A stretch of DNA of 13,769 nt from an uncultured Parabacteroides sp. GTDB taxonomy: Bacteria; Bacteroidota; Bacteroidia; Bacteroidales; Tannerellaceae. A program made the position numbers and the translations under genes. Under the pieces are notes generated by a model. It was given only the letters and a program-made list of their open reading frames with translations. It had not been told where the DNA came from and searched no databases. This document shows, piece by piece, positions 1-9,200 of this stretch. Each line of letters opens with the position of its first letter. Positions within the stretch are counted from its first letter, which is position 1. The stretch spans positions 1-13,769 of the forward strand of contig CAMTPG010000030.1 in assembly GCA_947074335.1 (NCBI GenBank). The letters are read 5' to 3'.

Positions 1-899
1 CCATGGTTGCCATTACCGGATACTATAAATTCCTCGACAATGAATATTGCCCGATATTTTGAAGGCGTACATCCTTTTCTTCCTTTAAATATCCGATTAA
101 AATTTGATATATTATTGAATCCACAACGGAAACATATCTCTGATATTGTGCTGGTTGTATCAATCAGCAGACAGACTGATTCATTTACACGAATATCATT
201 AAGTATATGTATAAATGATTTATTTGTCCATTTTTTCAGAAATCGATTAAGTGATACTTCACTCATATTGATAAACTCAGCCAATTGTGAAAGAGATAAA
301 GAATGATGATAGTTTTCATGCAAATACAGCATAACACGTTCAAGACGTTCATTCTCCGGATTGCAACTGATTACCGGCTTTGTTTGTATCGCATTTAATG
401 CTCTTGCTTTTTCATCAAGTGATAATTGCTTTAACAGATTAAACAACAACAATAAATTGGCAAATGAGTCTTTCCCCTCTTCGGAAAGCGATTTCAGAAC
501 GGGTCGCAGTTTTAAAATGGCTTCATTACTAAATACCAATCCATGAGCTGCTTTATCAAACATTTCTTTAATCGATTTGAAATGTCGTTTAGATAACATG
601 CCATGAAACAAATCAGGATGAAACTGGATCGTAATTTCCTGAATATCCCGATTCATGCATACATGATTTATATAACCATGCTTTGCAGAACTACCTATCA
701 ATACCAAATCAAGCGCATGAATCTGTTCTACCGAATCGCCAACCACGCGGATAGCCCCTGCTGCATTTTCCAGATAATTCAATTCAAATTCAGGATGAAC
801 ATGAATTGGGAAGGAAAACTCCTGCTTAGTTCGCTGCATAACGAGAAAACAGTCTTCAGCGGATAAAGGAATGATTTCACTTAATAATTCAGCAGCCAT
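1..899 (-). CDS. AraC-family transcriptional regulator, 3' end outside window
   Basis: An open frame from the ATG at 899-897 runs without a stop for 299 residues to the left edge, so the C-terminus is missing, though probably only by a little. Residues about 30-60 form a cupin-like sensor segment (FPIHVHPEFELNYLENAAGA, with H33, H35, E37 and E39), followed by VVGDSVEQI and LVLIGSSAKHGY, wording typical of Bacteroidota AraC regulators. Residues about 185-283 carry the two helix-turn-helix units: the first around LSLSQLAEFINMSEVSLNRF (201-220), the second around TISEICFRCGFNNISNFNRI (251-270), ending GCTPSKYR (276-283). Such proteins bind DNA as ligand-responsive regulators, often of carbohydrate or stress genes; the ligand and targets here are unknown. 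The start fits the family N-terminus (MAAELLSEIIPLSAEDCF); an in-frame TGA lies further upstream. It begins 8 bases after the stop of the upstream EEP-family gene on the same strand and has no room for its own promoter in that gap, so co-transcription is likely. Family call is firm; function is not. Confidence 0.93.
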   Translation of the reverse strand, partial: MAAELLSEIIPLSAEDCFLVMQRTKQEFSFPIHVHPEFELNYLENAAGAIRVVGDSVEQIHALDLVLIGSSAKHGYINHVCMNRDIQEITIQFHPDLFHGMLSKRHFKSIKEMFDKAAHGLVFSNEAILKLRPVLKSLSEEGKDSFANLLLLFNLLKQLSLDEKARALNAIQTKPVISCNPENERLERVMLYLHENYHHSLSLSQLAEFINMSEVSLNRFLKKWTNKSFIHILNDIRVNESVCLLIDTTSTISEICFRCGFNNISNFNRIFKGRKGCTPSKYRAIFIVEEFIVSGNGNH

Positions 900-907
900 A
901 ATTATGC

Positions 908-1804
908 TTATTTTATAATCAGAGATACCAGAACCGGACAATGATCTGATAAATACAACTCATCATGTGTATCTGTCAGAACACCGTTGGTTAAGACTTC
1001 AAAATTGCCTTTTACAAAGATATAGTCAATCCAGTCTCTTTTACGGAATGGTATTTTCCCGTAATTATGAAAAGTCCAGTCAGGTCCGTAAGTCAAAGCC
1101 GCAAGATCACGTGTATGTTTTAAGGCTTTGGGATTTTCTGTATTCATTAATACCAGAATCGGATCATCGTCGGGTGTTGCATTAAAATCACCTGTTACAA
1201 TAACAGGCAGATTTGTGCCAAGTTGATTAATCTGATTGAGCAGTAATTCAGCACTTTCATGTCGTGCTATTTTTCCCATATGATCCAAATGCGTATTTAA
1301 AACAAAGAAAGAGATTCCTGTTTGATTATCTTTTAGGATTGCCCATGTAGCTATTCGTTCACAGGCGGCATCCCAACCTTTTATGCCCGGAGTATTCGGC
1401 TCTTCTGCAAGCCAGAAATTGCCTGAATCAAGCAGGGTGAAACGATCCTTTTTATATAGAATCGGCGAATATTCGCCTTTGGTTTTACCATCTTCGCGGC
1501 CTACACCCACAGATGCATAACCGGGCAATCGTTCTAACATATCCGTTAACTGATGATGTAAGACCTCCTGAGCCCCGCAAATATCCACATCATAAAAAAC
1601 AAGTGCATTCGATGCCATATCTTTTCGATTCGACCATTGATTGACACCATCGGCCTGTGTATCCATACGAATATTAAAAGACATAACCTGAATGGGAGTC
1701 AGATTATCAGTTGGGGTTGTTTGATTTGCAGCAGCTTTGGGATTCGCTGATAAAGATGTAAAAAAGATAGTGAGTAAAACGACACTAAATAAAAGAGTTC
1801 TCAT
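908..1804 (-). CDS. Secreted endonuclease/exonuclease/phosphatase-family protein
   Basis: A 298-residue protein of the EEP (DNase I-like metallohydrolase) superfamily. Residues 1-20 form a signal peptide: a charged start (MRT), a hydrophobic core (LLFSVVLLTIFF) and a likely cleavage after SLSA. There is no lipobox cysteine, so it should be a soluble periplasmic or exported enzyme. The catalytic motifs appear in order: SFNIR (42-46, N44 a metal ligand), AQEV (78-81, E80), NTHLDH (170-175, H172), TGDFNATPDD (204-213, D206 and N208), DWIDYIF (257-263) and LSDHCPV (285-291, D287 and H288 the catalytic pair). All key residues are present, so it should be active. EEP proteins cleave phosphodiester or phosphomonoester bonds in nucleic acids, inositol phosphates or sphingomyelin; the substrate cannot be read from sequence. 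It follows the rpoC terminator, has its own promoter at 1831-1861, and is followed 8 bases later by an AraC regulator, probably in one transcript. Confidence 0.93.
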   Translation of the reverse strand: MRTLLFSVVLLTIFFTSLSANPKAAANQTTPTDNLTPIQVMSFNIRMDTQADGVNQWSNRKDMASNALVFYDVDICGAQEVLHHQLTDMLERLPGYASVGVGREDGKTKGEYSPILYKKDRFTLLDSGNFWLAEEPNTPGIKGWDAACERIATWAILKDNQTGISFFVLNTHLDHMGKIARHESAELLLNQINQLGTNLPVIVTGDFNATPDDDPILVLMNTENPKALKHTRDLAALTYGPDWTFHNYGKIPFRKRDWIDYIFVKGNFEVLTNGVLTDTHDELYLSDHCPVLVSLIIK

Positions 1805-1830
1805 ATGATTTTAAATTTCATGGTTCATTA

Positions 1831-1861
1831 CAAATATACAAACTTCGACGGGTTATCCAAA
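1831..1861 (-). promoter_or_regulatory. Bacteroidota-type promoter of the EEP-AraC unit
   Basis: Read on the minus strand, TTTG (1861-1858) is followed by a 19-base spacer and TATATTTG (1838-1831). This matches the primary sigma consensus described for Bacteroidota (TTTG, about 19-21 bases, TAnnTTTG). Transcription would start near 1824, leaving a leader of about 20 bases before the ATG at 1804. The -33 element directly abuts the T-run of the rpoC terminator. Assigned from consensus match only. Confidence 0.72.
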
Positions 1862-1862
1862 C

Positions 1863-1894
1863 AAAAAAGGCCGGTGAGTTCTCACCGGCCTTTT
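1863..1894 (-). terminator. Intrinsic terminator of the rpoBC transcript
   Basis: A perfect 10-base-pair GC-rich stem pairs ggccggtgag (1869-1878) with ctcaccggcc (1881-1890), extended by four A-T pairs. Formally 2 bases remain in the loop, so the inner pair probably opens to give a tetraloop. On the minus strand the stem runs into TTTTTT (1868-1863). It lies about 26 bases after the rpoC stop and ends the ribosomal protein and polymerase transcript. On the plus strand only TTTT follows, so termination in that direction would be weaker. Confidence 0.94.
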
Positions 1895-1920
1895 AAATTA
1901 TAATTGATAAGAATCAATTC

Positions 1921-4900
1921 TTATTCTCTGTCCATTGTATTAAAATCAACAACATTCTTACGGTTAGCAATGATGCGTTCGAATTCATCTTTCGCACCTA
2001 CAGTTAACTTATCGAATTCGCGCTGACCTGTACCTGCAGGAATCAGGTGACCACAGATTACATTTTCTTTCAAACCTTCCAGACGGTCAACTTTACCGTT
2101 GATCGCTGCTTCATTCAATACTTTGGTTGTTTCCTGGAAGGAAGCAGCCGACATGAAGCTGGTTGTCTGCAATGCTGCACGGGTAATACCCTGAAGAATT
2201 TGGTTTGCAGTGGCCGGAATCGCATCGCGTACTTCAACAAGTTTCATATCGCGACGTTTCAGCATACTGTTTTCGTCTCTCAATTTACGTACCGTAACAA
2301 TCTGACCAGCCTGTAATGTCTGAGAATCGCCCGGCTCTGTTACAACTTTCTTGCCCCAGATACGATCATTTTCATCCATAACATCGAGTTTATCCACTAC
2401 CTGTTGTTCAAGGAAGCGGGTATCTCCCGGTTCGATAATTTCTACTTTACGCATCATCTGACGAACAATTACTTCAAAGTGTTTGTCATTGATTTTTACA
2501 CCCTGCAGACGATATACATCCTGAATTTCGTTCACGATATATTCCTGAACAGCGGTCGGACCCATGATTGCCAGAATATCTGAAGGTGTTGTTGCACCAT
2601 CCGACAACGGCATACCTGCACGGATATAATCGTTTTCCTGAACCAGTAACTGTTTTGATAACGGAACCATGTATTTCTTTACTTCACCTAATTTAGAAGT
2701 AACGGTAATTTCACGGTTACCACGTTTAATTTTACCAAAACCAACTTCACCATCAATTTCAGAAACCACGGCAGGATTTGACGGATTACGCGCCTCGAAC
2801 AATTCTGTTACACGAGGCAGACCACCGGTAATATCACCGGCTTTACTGATCGCACGGGGAATCTTAACCAGTACTTCACCGGCTTTAACGTAGTCGCCTT
2901 CTTCTTTCACCACGTGAGCACCCAGCGGCAAAGAGTAATTTTTCAGGAAATTTCCGTTTTCATCAACGATATGTGCTGCAGGAGCTTTCGTTTTATCTTT
3001 CGATTCGATAATGATCTTCTCTTTCAAACCGGTTGTTTCGTCACTTTCTACTGAATAAGTAACATTTTCAACCAAACTTTCAAATTCGATCTTACCGGAA
3101 ACCTCAGAAACGATAACCGCATTGAAAGGATCCCATTCAATAACTACATCCCCTTTTTTGATTGCCGAACCATTCTTGAAGAACAATTTAGAACCATAAG
3201 GTATATTGTGTGATAACAATACGATATGTGTTGTAGGATCTACAATACGCATTTCAGCCAAACGGCTTACTACTACCTGATATTCTTTACCGTTTTCTTC
3301 GCAATTTACAGCACGAAGTTCTTCGATTTCCAGAATACCGTCATATTTTGAAGTGATGCTGTTTTCTGTTGCCACATTCGAAGCAATACCACCGACGTGG
3401 AATGTACGAAGTGTCAACTGTGTACCCGGCTCACCGATGGATTGTGCAGCGATAACACCCACAACTTCACCTTTCTGAACCATTTGGTTTGTAGCCAGGT
3501 TACGACCGTAACATTTAGCACAAACACCTTTTTTCGATTCACAGGTCAATACTGAACGAATTTCCACACTTTCGATCGGAGATTCCTCAATTTTATTCGC
3601 TGCATCTTCACGAATTTCTTCGCCTGCACGAACCAGCAATTCGCCGGTTTGCGGATGAATAATATCATGAACGGATACACGACCCAGAATACGTTCGCTC
3701 AGACTGGCAATTACTTCATCGTTATTTTTAAGTTCAGTACATAATAAACCACGTAAAGTACCACAGTCTACCTCGTTTACAATCACATCATGTGAAACGT
3801 CTACCAGACGACGTGTCAAATATCCCGCATCAGCAGTTTTCAAAGCCGTATCGGCCAAACCTTTACGGGCACCGTGTGTAGAGATAAAGTATTCGAGTAC
3901 CGACAAACCCTCTTTAAAGTTAGAAAGGATCGGGTTTTCGATAATCTGACCACCTTCTGCACCACTCTTCTGCGGTTTTGCCATCAAACCACGCATACCC
4001 GACAGCTGACGAATCTGTTCTTTAGAACCACGGGCACCCGAATCCATCATCATGAAGATTGAGTTAAATCCGTCGTTATCCGAGGTCAGCTTTTTCATCA
4101 GGGTATCTGATAAACGGCTGTTGACATGAGTCCAGGTATCAATAATCTGGTTATAACGTTCATTATTGGTAATGAAACCCATGTTATAATTGTTCATGAT
4201 CTGCTCTACTTCATCGTAACCCTCTTTTACCAGCGATTCTTTTTCAACCGGTATAAGAACGTCAGCCAGATTGAAAGACAAACCACCTTTGAAGGCCATA
4301 TAGTAACCTAAATTCTTGATATCGTCGAGGAACTGGGCAGTTCTGGCAACACCACAATTTTTAATTACTTTACCGATGATATCACGAAGTGCTTTTTTAC
4401 CGAGAACTTCATTGATATAACCAACCTCTTTAGGTACGAATTCGTTAACCATCAAACGACCAACAGAAGTTTCTACCATGCGTGGTGCAATATTTCCATT
4501 TTCATCCACATCATCAGCATACACTTTAATCGGTGCGTGTATTTCTACACGTTTTTCATTGTATGCAATAGTAGCCTCTTCACGTCCGTAGAAAGTCAAA
4601 CCTTCGCCCAGAGCGCCTTTTCTCAATTTAGTGATGTAATACAATCCCAAAACCATATCCTGTGATGGTACAGTAATAGGAGCACCATTGGCCGGATTCA
4701 GAATGTTATGAGAAGCCAGCATTAACATCTGGGCTTCCAAAACAGCTTCATTACCCAGAGGCAGGTGAACCGCCATCTGGTCACCGTCGAAGTCGGCATT
4801 AAATGCAGTACATGACAGCGGATGCAACTGGATTGCTTTACCTTCGATCAGTTTAGGCTGGAATGCCTGAATACCCAGACGGTGCAATGTAGGGGCACGG

Positions 4901-6201
4901 TTTAACAGTACCGGATGACCTTTCATTACATATTCCAGAATGTCCCAAACCACAGGTTCTTTTCTATCCACAATCTTCTTTGCCGATTTTACCGTTTTCA
5001 CGATACCACGCTCAATCAGTTTGCGGATAACAAAAGGTTTATATAATTCGGCTGCCATATTTTTAGGCAGACCACATTCGTGCATTTTCAGTTCAGGACC
5101 TACCACGATAACAGAACGTGCAGAATAATCGACACGTTTACCCAGTAAGTTCTGACGGAAACGTCCCTGTTTACCTTTCAGACTGTCTGAAAGTGATTTC
5201 AACGGACGGTTAGCATCCGTTTTAACGGCGCTCGATTTACGTGAGTTATCAAACAATGAATCGACAGCCTCCTGCAACATACGTTTTTCATTACGTAAAA
5301 TTACTTCGGGAGCTTTGATATCAATCAAACGTTTCAAGCGATTGTTACGAATGATAACACGACGATATAAATCATTTAAGTCGGAAGTGGCAAAACGACC
5401 ACCATCCAGCGGAACCAGCGGACGCAATTCGGGCGGAATCACGGGAACCACCTTCATAATCATCCATTCCGGTTTATTACGGCCGCGTGAAGCACGGAAT
5501 GACTCAACAACCTGCAAGCGTTTCAACGCTTCATTTTTACGTTGTTGAGAACCGTCGGTGCTGGCGCGGTGACGCAGTTCGTAAGAAAGAGTATCCAGAT
5601 CCAGACGTGTCAGCAGTTCATAAACAGCTTCAGCACCGATTTTGGCAATGAATTTGTTCGGATCTGTATCTTCCAACAACTGATTTTCTTTTGGCAGATC
5701 ATCAAGAATCTGCAAATATTCTTCTTCCGAAAGCAGATCTAATTCGGCTACGGTATCCACACAACCCGGCTGAACAACCACATAACGTTCGTAGTAAATG
5801 ATTGAATCCAGCTTTTTAGTTGGTAAACCCAGCAGGTAACCCATTTTGTTTGGCAAAGAACGGAAATACCAAATATGAGCGACGGGAACCACTAAATGGA
5901 TATGTCCCATTCGTTCACGACGCACTTTCTTTTCGGTAACTTCAACCCCGCAACGGTCACATACAATGCCTTTATAACGAATACGTTTGTATTTTCCGCA
6001 ATGGCACTCGTAATCCTTAATCGGACCGAAGATACGTTCGCAGAAAAGACCATCACGTTCCGGTTTGTAGGTACGATAATTGATCGTTTCCGGTTTTAAT
6101 ACTTCTCCGCTTGAATTTTCAAGAATTTCTTCGGGAGATGCTAAACCGATGGTTATTTTTGAAAAGTTACTCTTTATCTTGTTTTCTTTTCTAAAAGCCA
6201 T
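1921..6201 (-). CDS. rpoC: DNA-directed RNA polymerase subunit beta-prime
   Basis: A 1426-residue beta-prime subunit, the half of the polymerase clamp and active centre that holds the catalytic magnesium. Visible landmarks in order: the N-terminal zinc ribbon with C66, C68, C81 and C84 (CHCGKYKRIRYKGIVCDRCG); the active-site loop NADFDGD at 468-474, whose three aspartates bind Mg2+; the MMMDSGARG segment at 717-725; the second zinc site with C813, C887, C894 and C897; and the trigger-loop region GEPGTQLTLRTFHVGG. The C-terminal part runs through TTSFMSAASFQETTKVLNEA and GHLIPAGTG. Length is close to the usual value for Bacteroidales, and no frameshift or missing key residue is seen. It follows rpoB by 78 bases containing paired hairpins and is the last gene before the terminator at 1863-1894. 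The start ATG at 6201 has an A/T-rich leader and no Shine-Dalgarno; the protein start matches the Bacteroidales family start. Confidence 0.99.
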   Translation of the reverse strand: MAFRKENKIKSNFSKITIGLASPEEILENSSGEVLKPETINYRTYKPERDGLFCERIFGPIKDYECHCGKYKRIRYKGIVCDRCGVEVTEKKVRRERMGHIHLVVPVAHIWYFRSLPNKMGYLLGLPTKKLDSIIYYERYVVVQPGCVDTVAELDLLSEEEYLQILDDLPKENQLLEDTDPNKFIAKIGAEAVYELLTRLDLDTLSYELRHRASTDGSQQRKNEALKRLQVVESFRASRGRNKPEWMIMKVVPVIPPELRPLVPLDGGRFATSDLNDLYRRVIIRNNRLKRLIDIKAPEVILRNEKRMLQEAVDSLFDNSRKSSAVKTDANRPLKSLSDSLKGKQGRFRQNLLGKRVDYSARSVIVVGPELKMHECGLPKNMAAELYKPFVIRKLIERGIVKTVKSAKKIVDRKEPVVWDILEYVMKGHPVLLNRAPTLHRLGIQAFQPKLIEGKAIQLHPLSCTAFNADFDGDQMAVHLPLGNEAVLEAQMLMLASHNILNPANGAPITVPSQDMVLGLYYITKLRKGALGEGLTFYGREEATIAYNEKRVEIHAPIKVYADDVDENGNIAPRMVETSVGRLMVNEFVPKEVGYINEVLGKKALRDIIGKVIKNCGVARTAQFLDDIKNLGYYMAFKGGLSFNLADVLIPVEKESLVKEGYDEVEQIMNNYNMGFITNNERYNQIIDTWTHVNSRLSDTLMKKLTSDNDGFNSIFMMMDSGARGSKEQIRQLSGMRGLMAKPQKSGAEGGQIIENPILSNFKEGLSVLEYFISTHGARKGLADTALKTADAGYLTRRLVDVSHDVIVNEVDCGTLRGLLCTELKNNDEVIASLSERILGRVSVHDIIHPQTGELLVRAGEEIREDAANKIEESPIESVEIRSVLTCESKKGVCAKCYGRNLATNQMVQKGEVVGVIAAQSIGEPGTQLTLRTFHVGGIASNVATENSITSKYDGILEIEELRAVNCEENGKEYQVVVSRLAEMRIVDPTTHIVLLSHNIPYGSKLFFKNGSAIKKGDVVIEWDPFNAVIVSEVSGKIEFESLVENVTYSVESDETTGLKEKIIIESKDKTKAPAAHIVDENGNFLKNYSLPLGAHVVKEEGDYVKAGEVLVKIPRAISKAGDITGGLPRVTELFEARNPSNPAVVSEIDGEVGFGKIKRGNREITVTSKLGEVKKYMVPLSKQLLVQENDYIRAGMPLSDGATTPSDILAIMGPTAVQEYIVNEIQDVYRLQGVKINDKHFEVIVRQMMRKVEIIEPGDTRFLEQQVVDKLDVMDENDRIWGKKVVTEPGDSQTLQAGQIVTVRKLRDENSMLKRRDMKLVEVRDAIPATANQILQGITRAALQTTSFMSAASFQETTKVLNEAAINGKVDRLEGLKENVICGHLIPAGTGQREFDKLTVGAKDEFERIIANRKNVVDFNTMDRE

Positions 6202-6226
6202 ATTATTATTTTATAAAGAGTTATCT

Positions 6227-6260
6227 ATGTGTTAGGTTGATGTGCCTAAACACATCAACC
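6227..6260 (-). promoter_or_regulatory. Two mutually exclusive hairpins in the rpoB-rpoC gap
   Basis: Hairpin 1 is a perfect 10-base-pair stem: ggttgatgtg (6235-6244) pairs with cacatcaacc (6251-6260), with a 6-base loop. Hairpin 2 pairs atgtgttagg (6227-6236) with cctaaacacat (6245-6255), with one bulged base and an 8-base loop. The two share bases and cannot form together. In the transcript hairpin 1 emerges first and is the more regular; hairpin 2 lies closer to the rpoC start, ending 25 bases before the ATG. No T-run follows, so this is not a terminator. Possible roles are RNA processing, mRNA stability or control of rpoC translation; these are inference. Confidence 0.6.
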
Positions 6261-6279
6261 CTGTTTTTTATTAAATGAA

Positions 6280-9200
6280 TTAATCGAGAGTAAAGCTGAG
6301 ACCTAAACCTCTAAGCTCATGCAACAATACATTCAGAGATTCCGGAATACCCGGTTGTGGCATAGGATCACCTTTTACAATCGCTTCATACGCTTTAGAA
6401 CGTCCAACAACGTCGTCGGATTTGATTGTAAGAATTTCCTGCAGGATATGAGCAGCACCGAAAGCTTCAAGTGCCCAAACCTCCATCTCTCCGAAACGCT
6501 GACCACCAAACTGAGCTTTACCACCCAGCGGCTGTTGTGTAATCAGTGAGTACGGACCGATTGAACGCGCATGCATTTTATCATCAACCATGTGACCCAG
6601 TTTGAGGAAGTAAGTTACCCCTACTGTGGCAGGCTGGTCAAAACGCTCCCCGGTTCCACCATCATGCAGATAGGTTTTACCGTAACGCGGAATACCGGCT
6701 TTATCTGTCCATTCATTCAAATCATCCAGAGAGGCACCGTCGAAAATCGGAGTAGCAAATTTCACATCCATTGAACGTCCGGCCCAACCCAGTACAGCTT
6801 CGAAAATCTGACCCAGGTTCATACGCGAAGGTACACCCAGCGGGTTCAGACAGATATCAACCGTTGTTCCGTCTTCGAGGAACGGCATATCTTCTTCACG
6901 AACAATTTTAGAAACAATACCTTTATTACCGTGACGACCGGCCATTTTATCACCAACCTGAATCTTACGTTTTTTAGCGATATAAACTTTCGCCATCTGA
7001 ACAATACCGGTTGGGAGTTCATCACCGATGGTAAGGTCAAATTTCTTACGTCTTAATTCAGCATCCAGCTCTTTAAATTTCTTCAGATAATTCAGAATCA
7101 CCTGTTTGATGAGGTCATTTTTGGCTTCATCAGCAGTCCAGCTGCTTACCTGAACAATATTATAATCCAGATCTTCAAGAACACGACGTGTAAACTTAGC
7201 ACCTTTGGCTATTACTTCCGTATTCATATAATCTTTCACACCCTGCGAAATCTGACCATTGGTTAAAGCAACCAATTTATCAGCCAGCAGATTCTTCAGA
7301 TCAACCAGTTTGCTTTCGTATTCTTCATCCAGTTTCGGAAGAATCGCTTTATCAGTCAGACGAGACTTACGTTTCTTCACGGCTTTCGAGAATAATTTGG
7401 TATCGATAACCACACCACGCAATGAAGGAGTAGCTTTCAGTGAAGCATCTTTCACATCACCGGCTTTGTCACCAAAGATAGCACGCAACAGTTTTTCTTC
7501 CGGAGAAGGATCCGATTCACCTTTCGGTGTAATCTTACCGATCAGGATATCACCCGGTTCGATACGAGCACCTACGCGAACGATACCTCTTTCGTCGAGA
7601 TCTTTAGTTGCTTCTTCGCTCACATTCGGGATATCCGAAGTCAGCTCTTCCATACCACGTTTTGTTTCGCGTACTTCAAGAATATATTCGTCCACATGAA
7701 TAGATGTGAAGTAATCTTCTCTTACCATACGTTCGTTCAATACGATGGCATCCTCATAGTTATAACCTTTCCAGGGCATATAGGCCACTTTCACATTACG
7801 TCCAAGTGCCAGTTCGCCTTTTTGCGTAGAATAACCTTCAGTAAGGATGTCTCCCGCTTTCACACGCTGTCCTAAATGACAGATCGGATGCAGGTCGATC
7901 GTTGTACTCTGGTTTGTTTTACGCCATTTCGGAATAACATATGTTTTAACCGAATCTTCGAAGCTTACAAATTCTTCGTCTTCAGAACGGTCATATTTAA
8001 TTTTGATACAGGTTGCATCCACATATACAATTTCGCCTTCACGTTCGGCAATGATCTGAGTACGCGAATCGCTGGCCACCTGGGCTTCGATACCTGTACC
8101 TACAATCGGAGCATCTGTACGCAACAACGGAACGGCCTGGCGCATCATATTCGATCCCATCAGGGCGCGGTTCGCATCATCATGTTCCAGGAACGGAATC
8201 AGAGAAGCGGCAATCGAAGCGATCTGCTGCGGAGCAACGTCCATCAAATCTACTTCTGATGGCGGTACTACGGGGAAGTCGGCTTCGAAGCGGGCTTTAA
8301 CCTTATCACGGATAAATTTACCTTCATCATTCAAAGGAGCATTACCCTGTGCGATTGTTTTTTCTTCTTCTTCTTCGGCTGTATAATACTGTAAACCTTT
8401 TTCAGTAAAATCAACTGTACCGTCATTTACCGTACGATACGGTGTGGCAATAAAGCCCAGTACATTGATTTTTGCATAAACACACAATGAAGAGATCAAA
8501 CCAATGTTCGGACCTTCAGGTGTTTCGATCGGACATAAACGTCCGTAGTGTGTATAGTGTACGTCACGCACTTCGAAACCGGCACGTTCTCTTGATAAAC
8601 CACCCGGACCCAGTGCAGACAGACGTCGTTTGTGTGTAATTTCAGCCAGCGGATTTGTTTGATCCATGAACTGAGATAAAGCATTTGTACCGAAGAATGA
8701 ATTAACCACCGACGAAATTGTTTTCGCGTTGATCAAATCGATCGGAGTAAATACCTCATTATCGCGTACATTCATACGTTCGCGTACGGTACGTGACATA
8801 CGGGCCAGACCAATACCAAACTGGTTGTAAAGCTGTTCGCCAACTGTACGGACACGACGGTTACTGAGGTGGTCAATATCATCCACGATTGCTTTTGAAT
8901 TAATCAATTCAATCAGGTATTTGATGATTTCGATGATATCCTCTTTAGTAAGTACCTTCGTATCGGCACTGGTTGACAGATTCAGTTTTTTGTTGATTCT
9001 GTAACGGCCCACTTCACCCAGGTCGTAACGTTTTTCGGAGAAGAACAGGTTCTGGATAACCTCTCTTGCACTGGCTTCATCGGCAGGTTCAGCATTACGC
9101 AACTGACGATAGATATAAAGCACAGCCTCTTTTTCCGAGTTACTCGGGTCTTTTTGAAGTGTATTGTAAATGATAGCGAAATCAGAAAGATTCTGATCTT

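Noticed and set aside
7..866. Three short plus-strand open frames
   Set aside because: They are antisense to a continuous minus-strand AraC-family frame with recognisable sensor and helix-turn-helix domains; their products resemble nothing I know.
1801..1821. Six-codon upstream open frame (ATGAAATTTAAAATCATATG, then A) whose TGA overlaps the ATG of the EEP gene
   Set aside because: The expected transcript start leaves only about 3 bases before its ATG and nothing supports translation; overlap by chance in A/T-rich sequence is plausible.
7259..7699. Plus-strand open frame of 146 codons
   Set aside because: It lies wholly antisense to conserved rpoB coding sequence, is Ser/Arg-rich as such shadows usually are, and has no promoter or family likeness.
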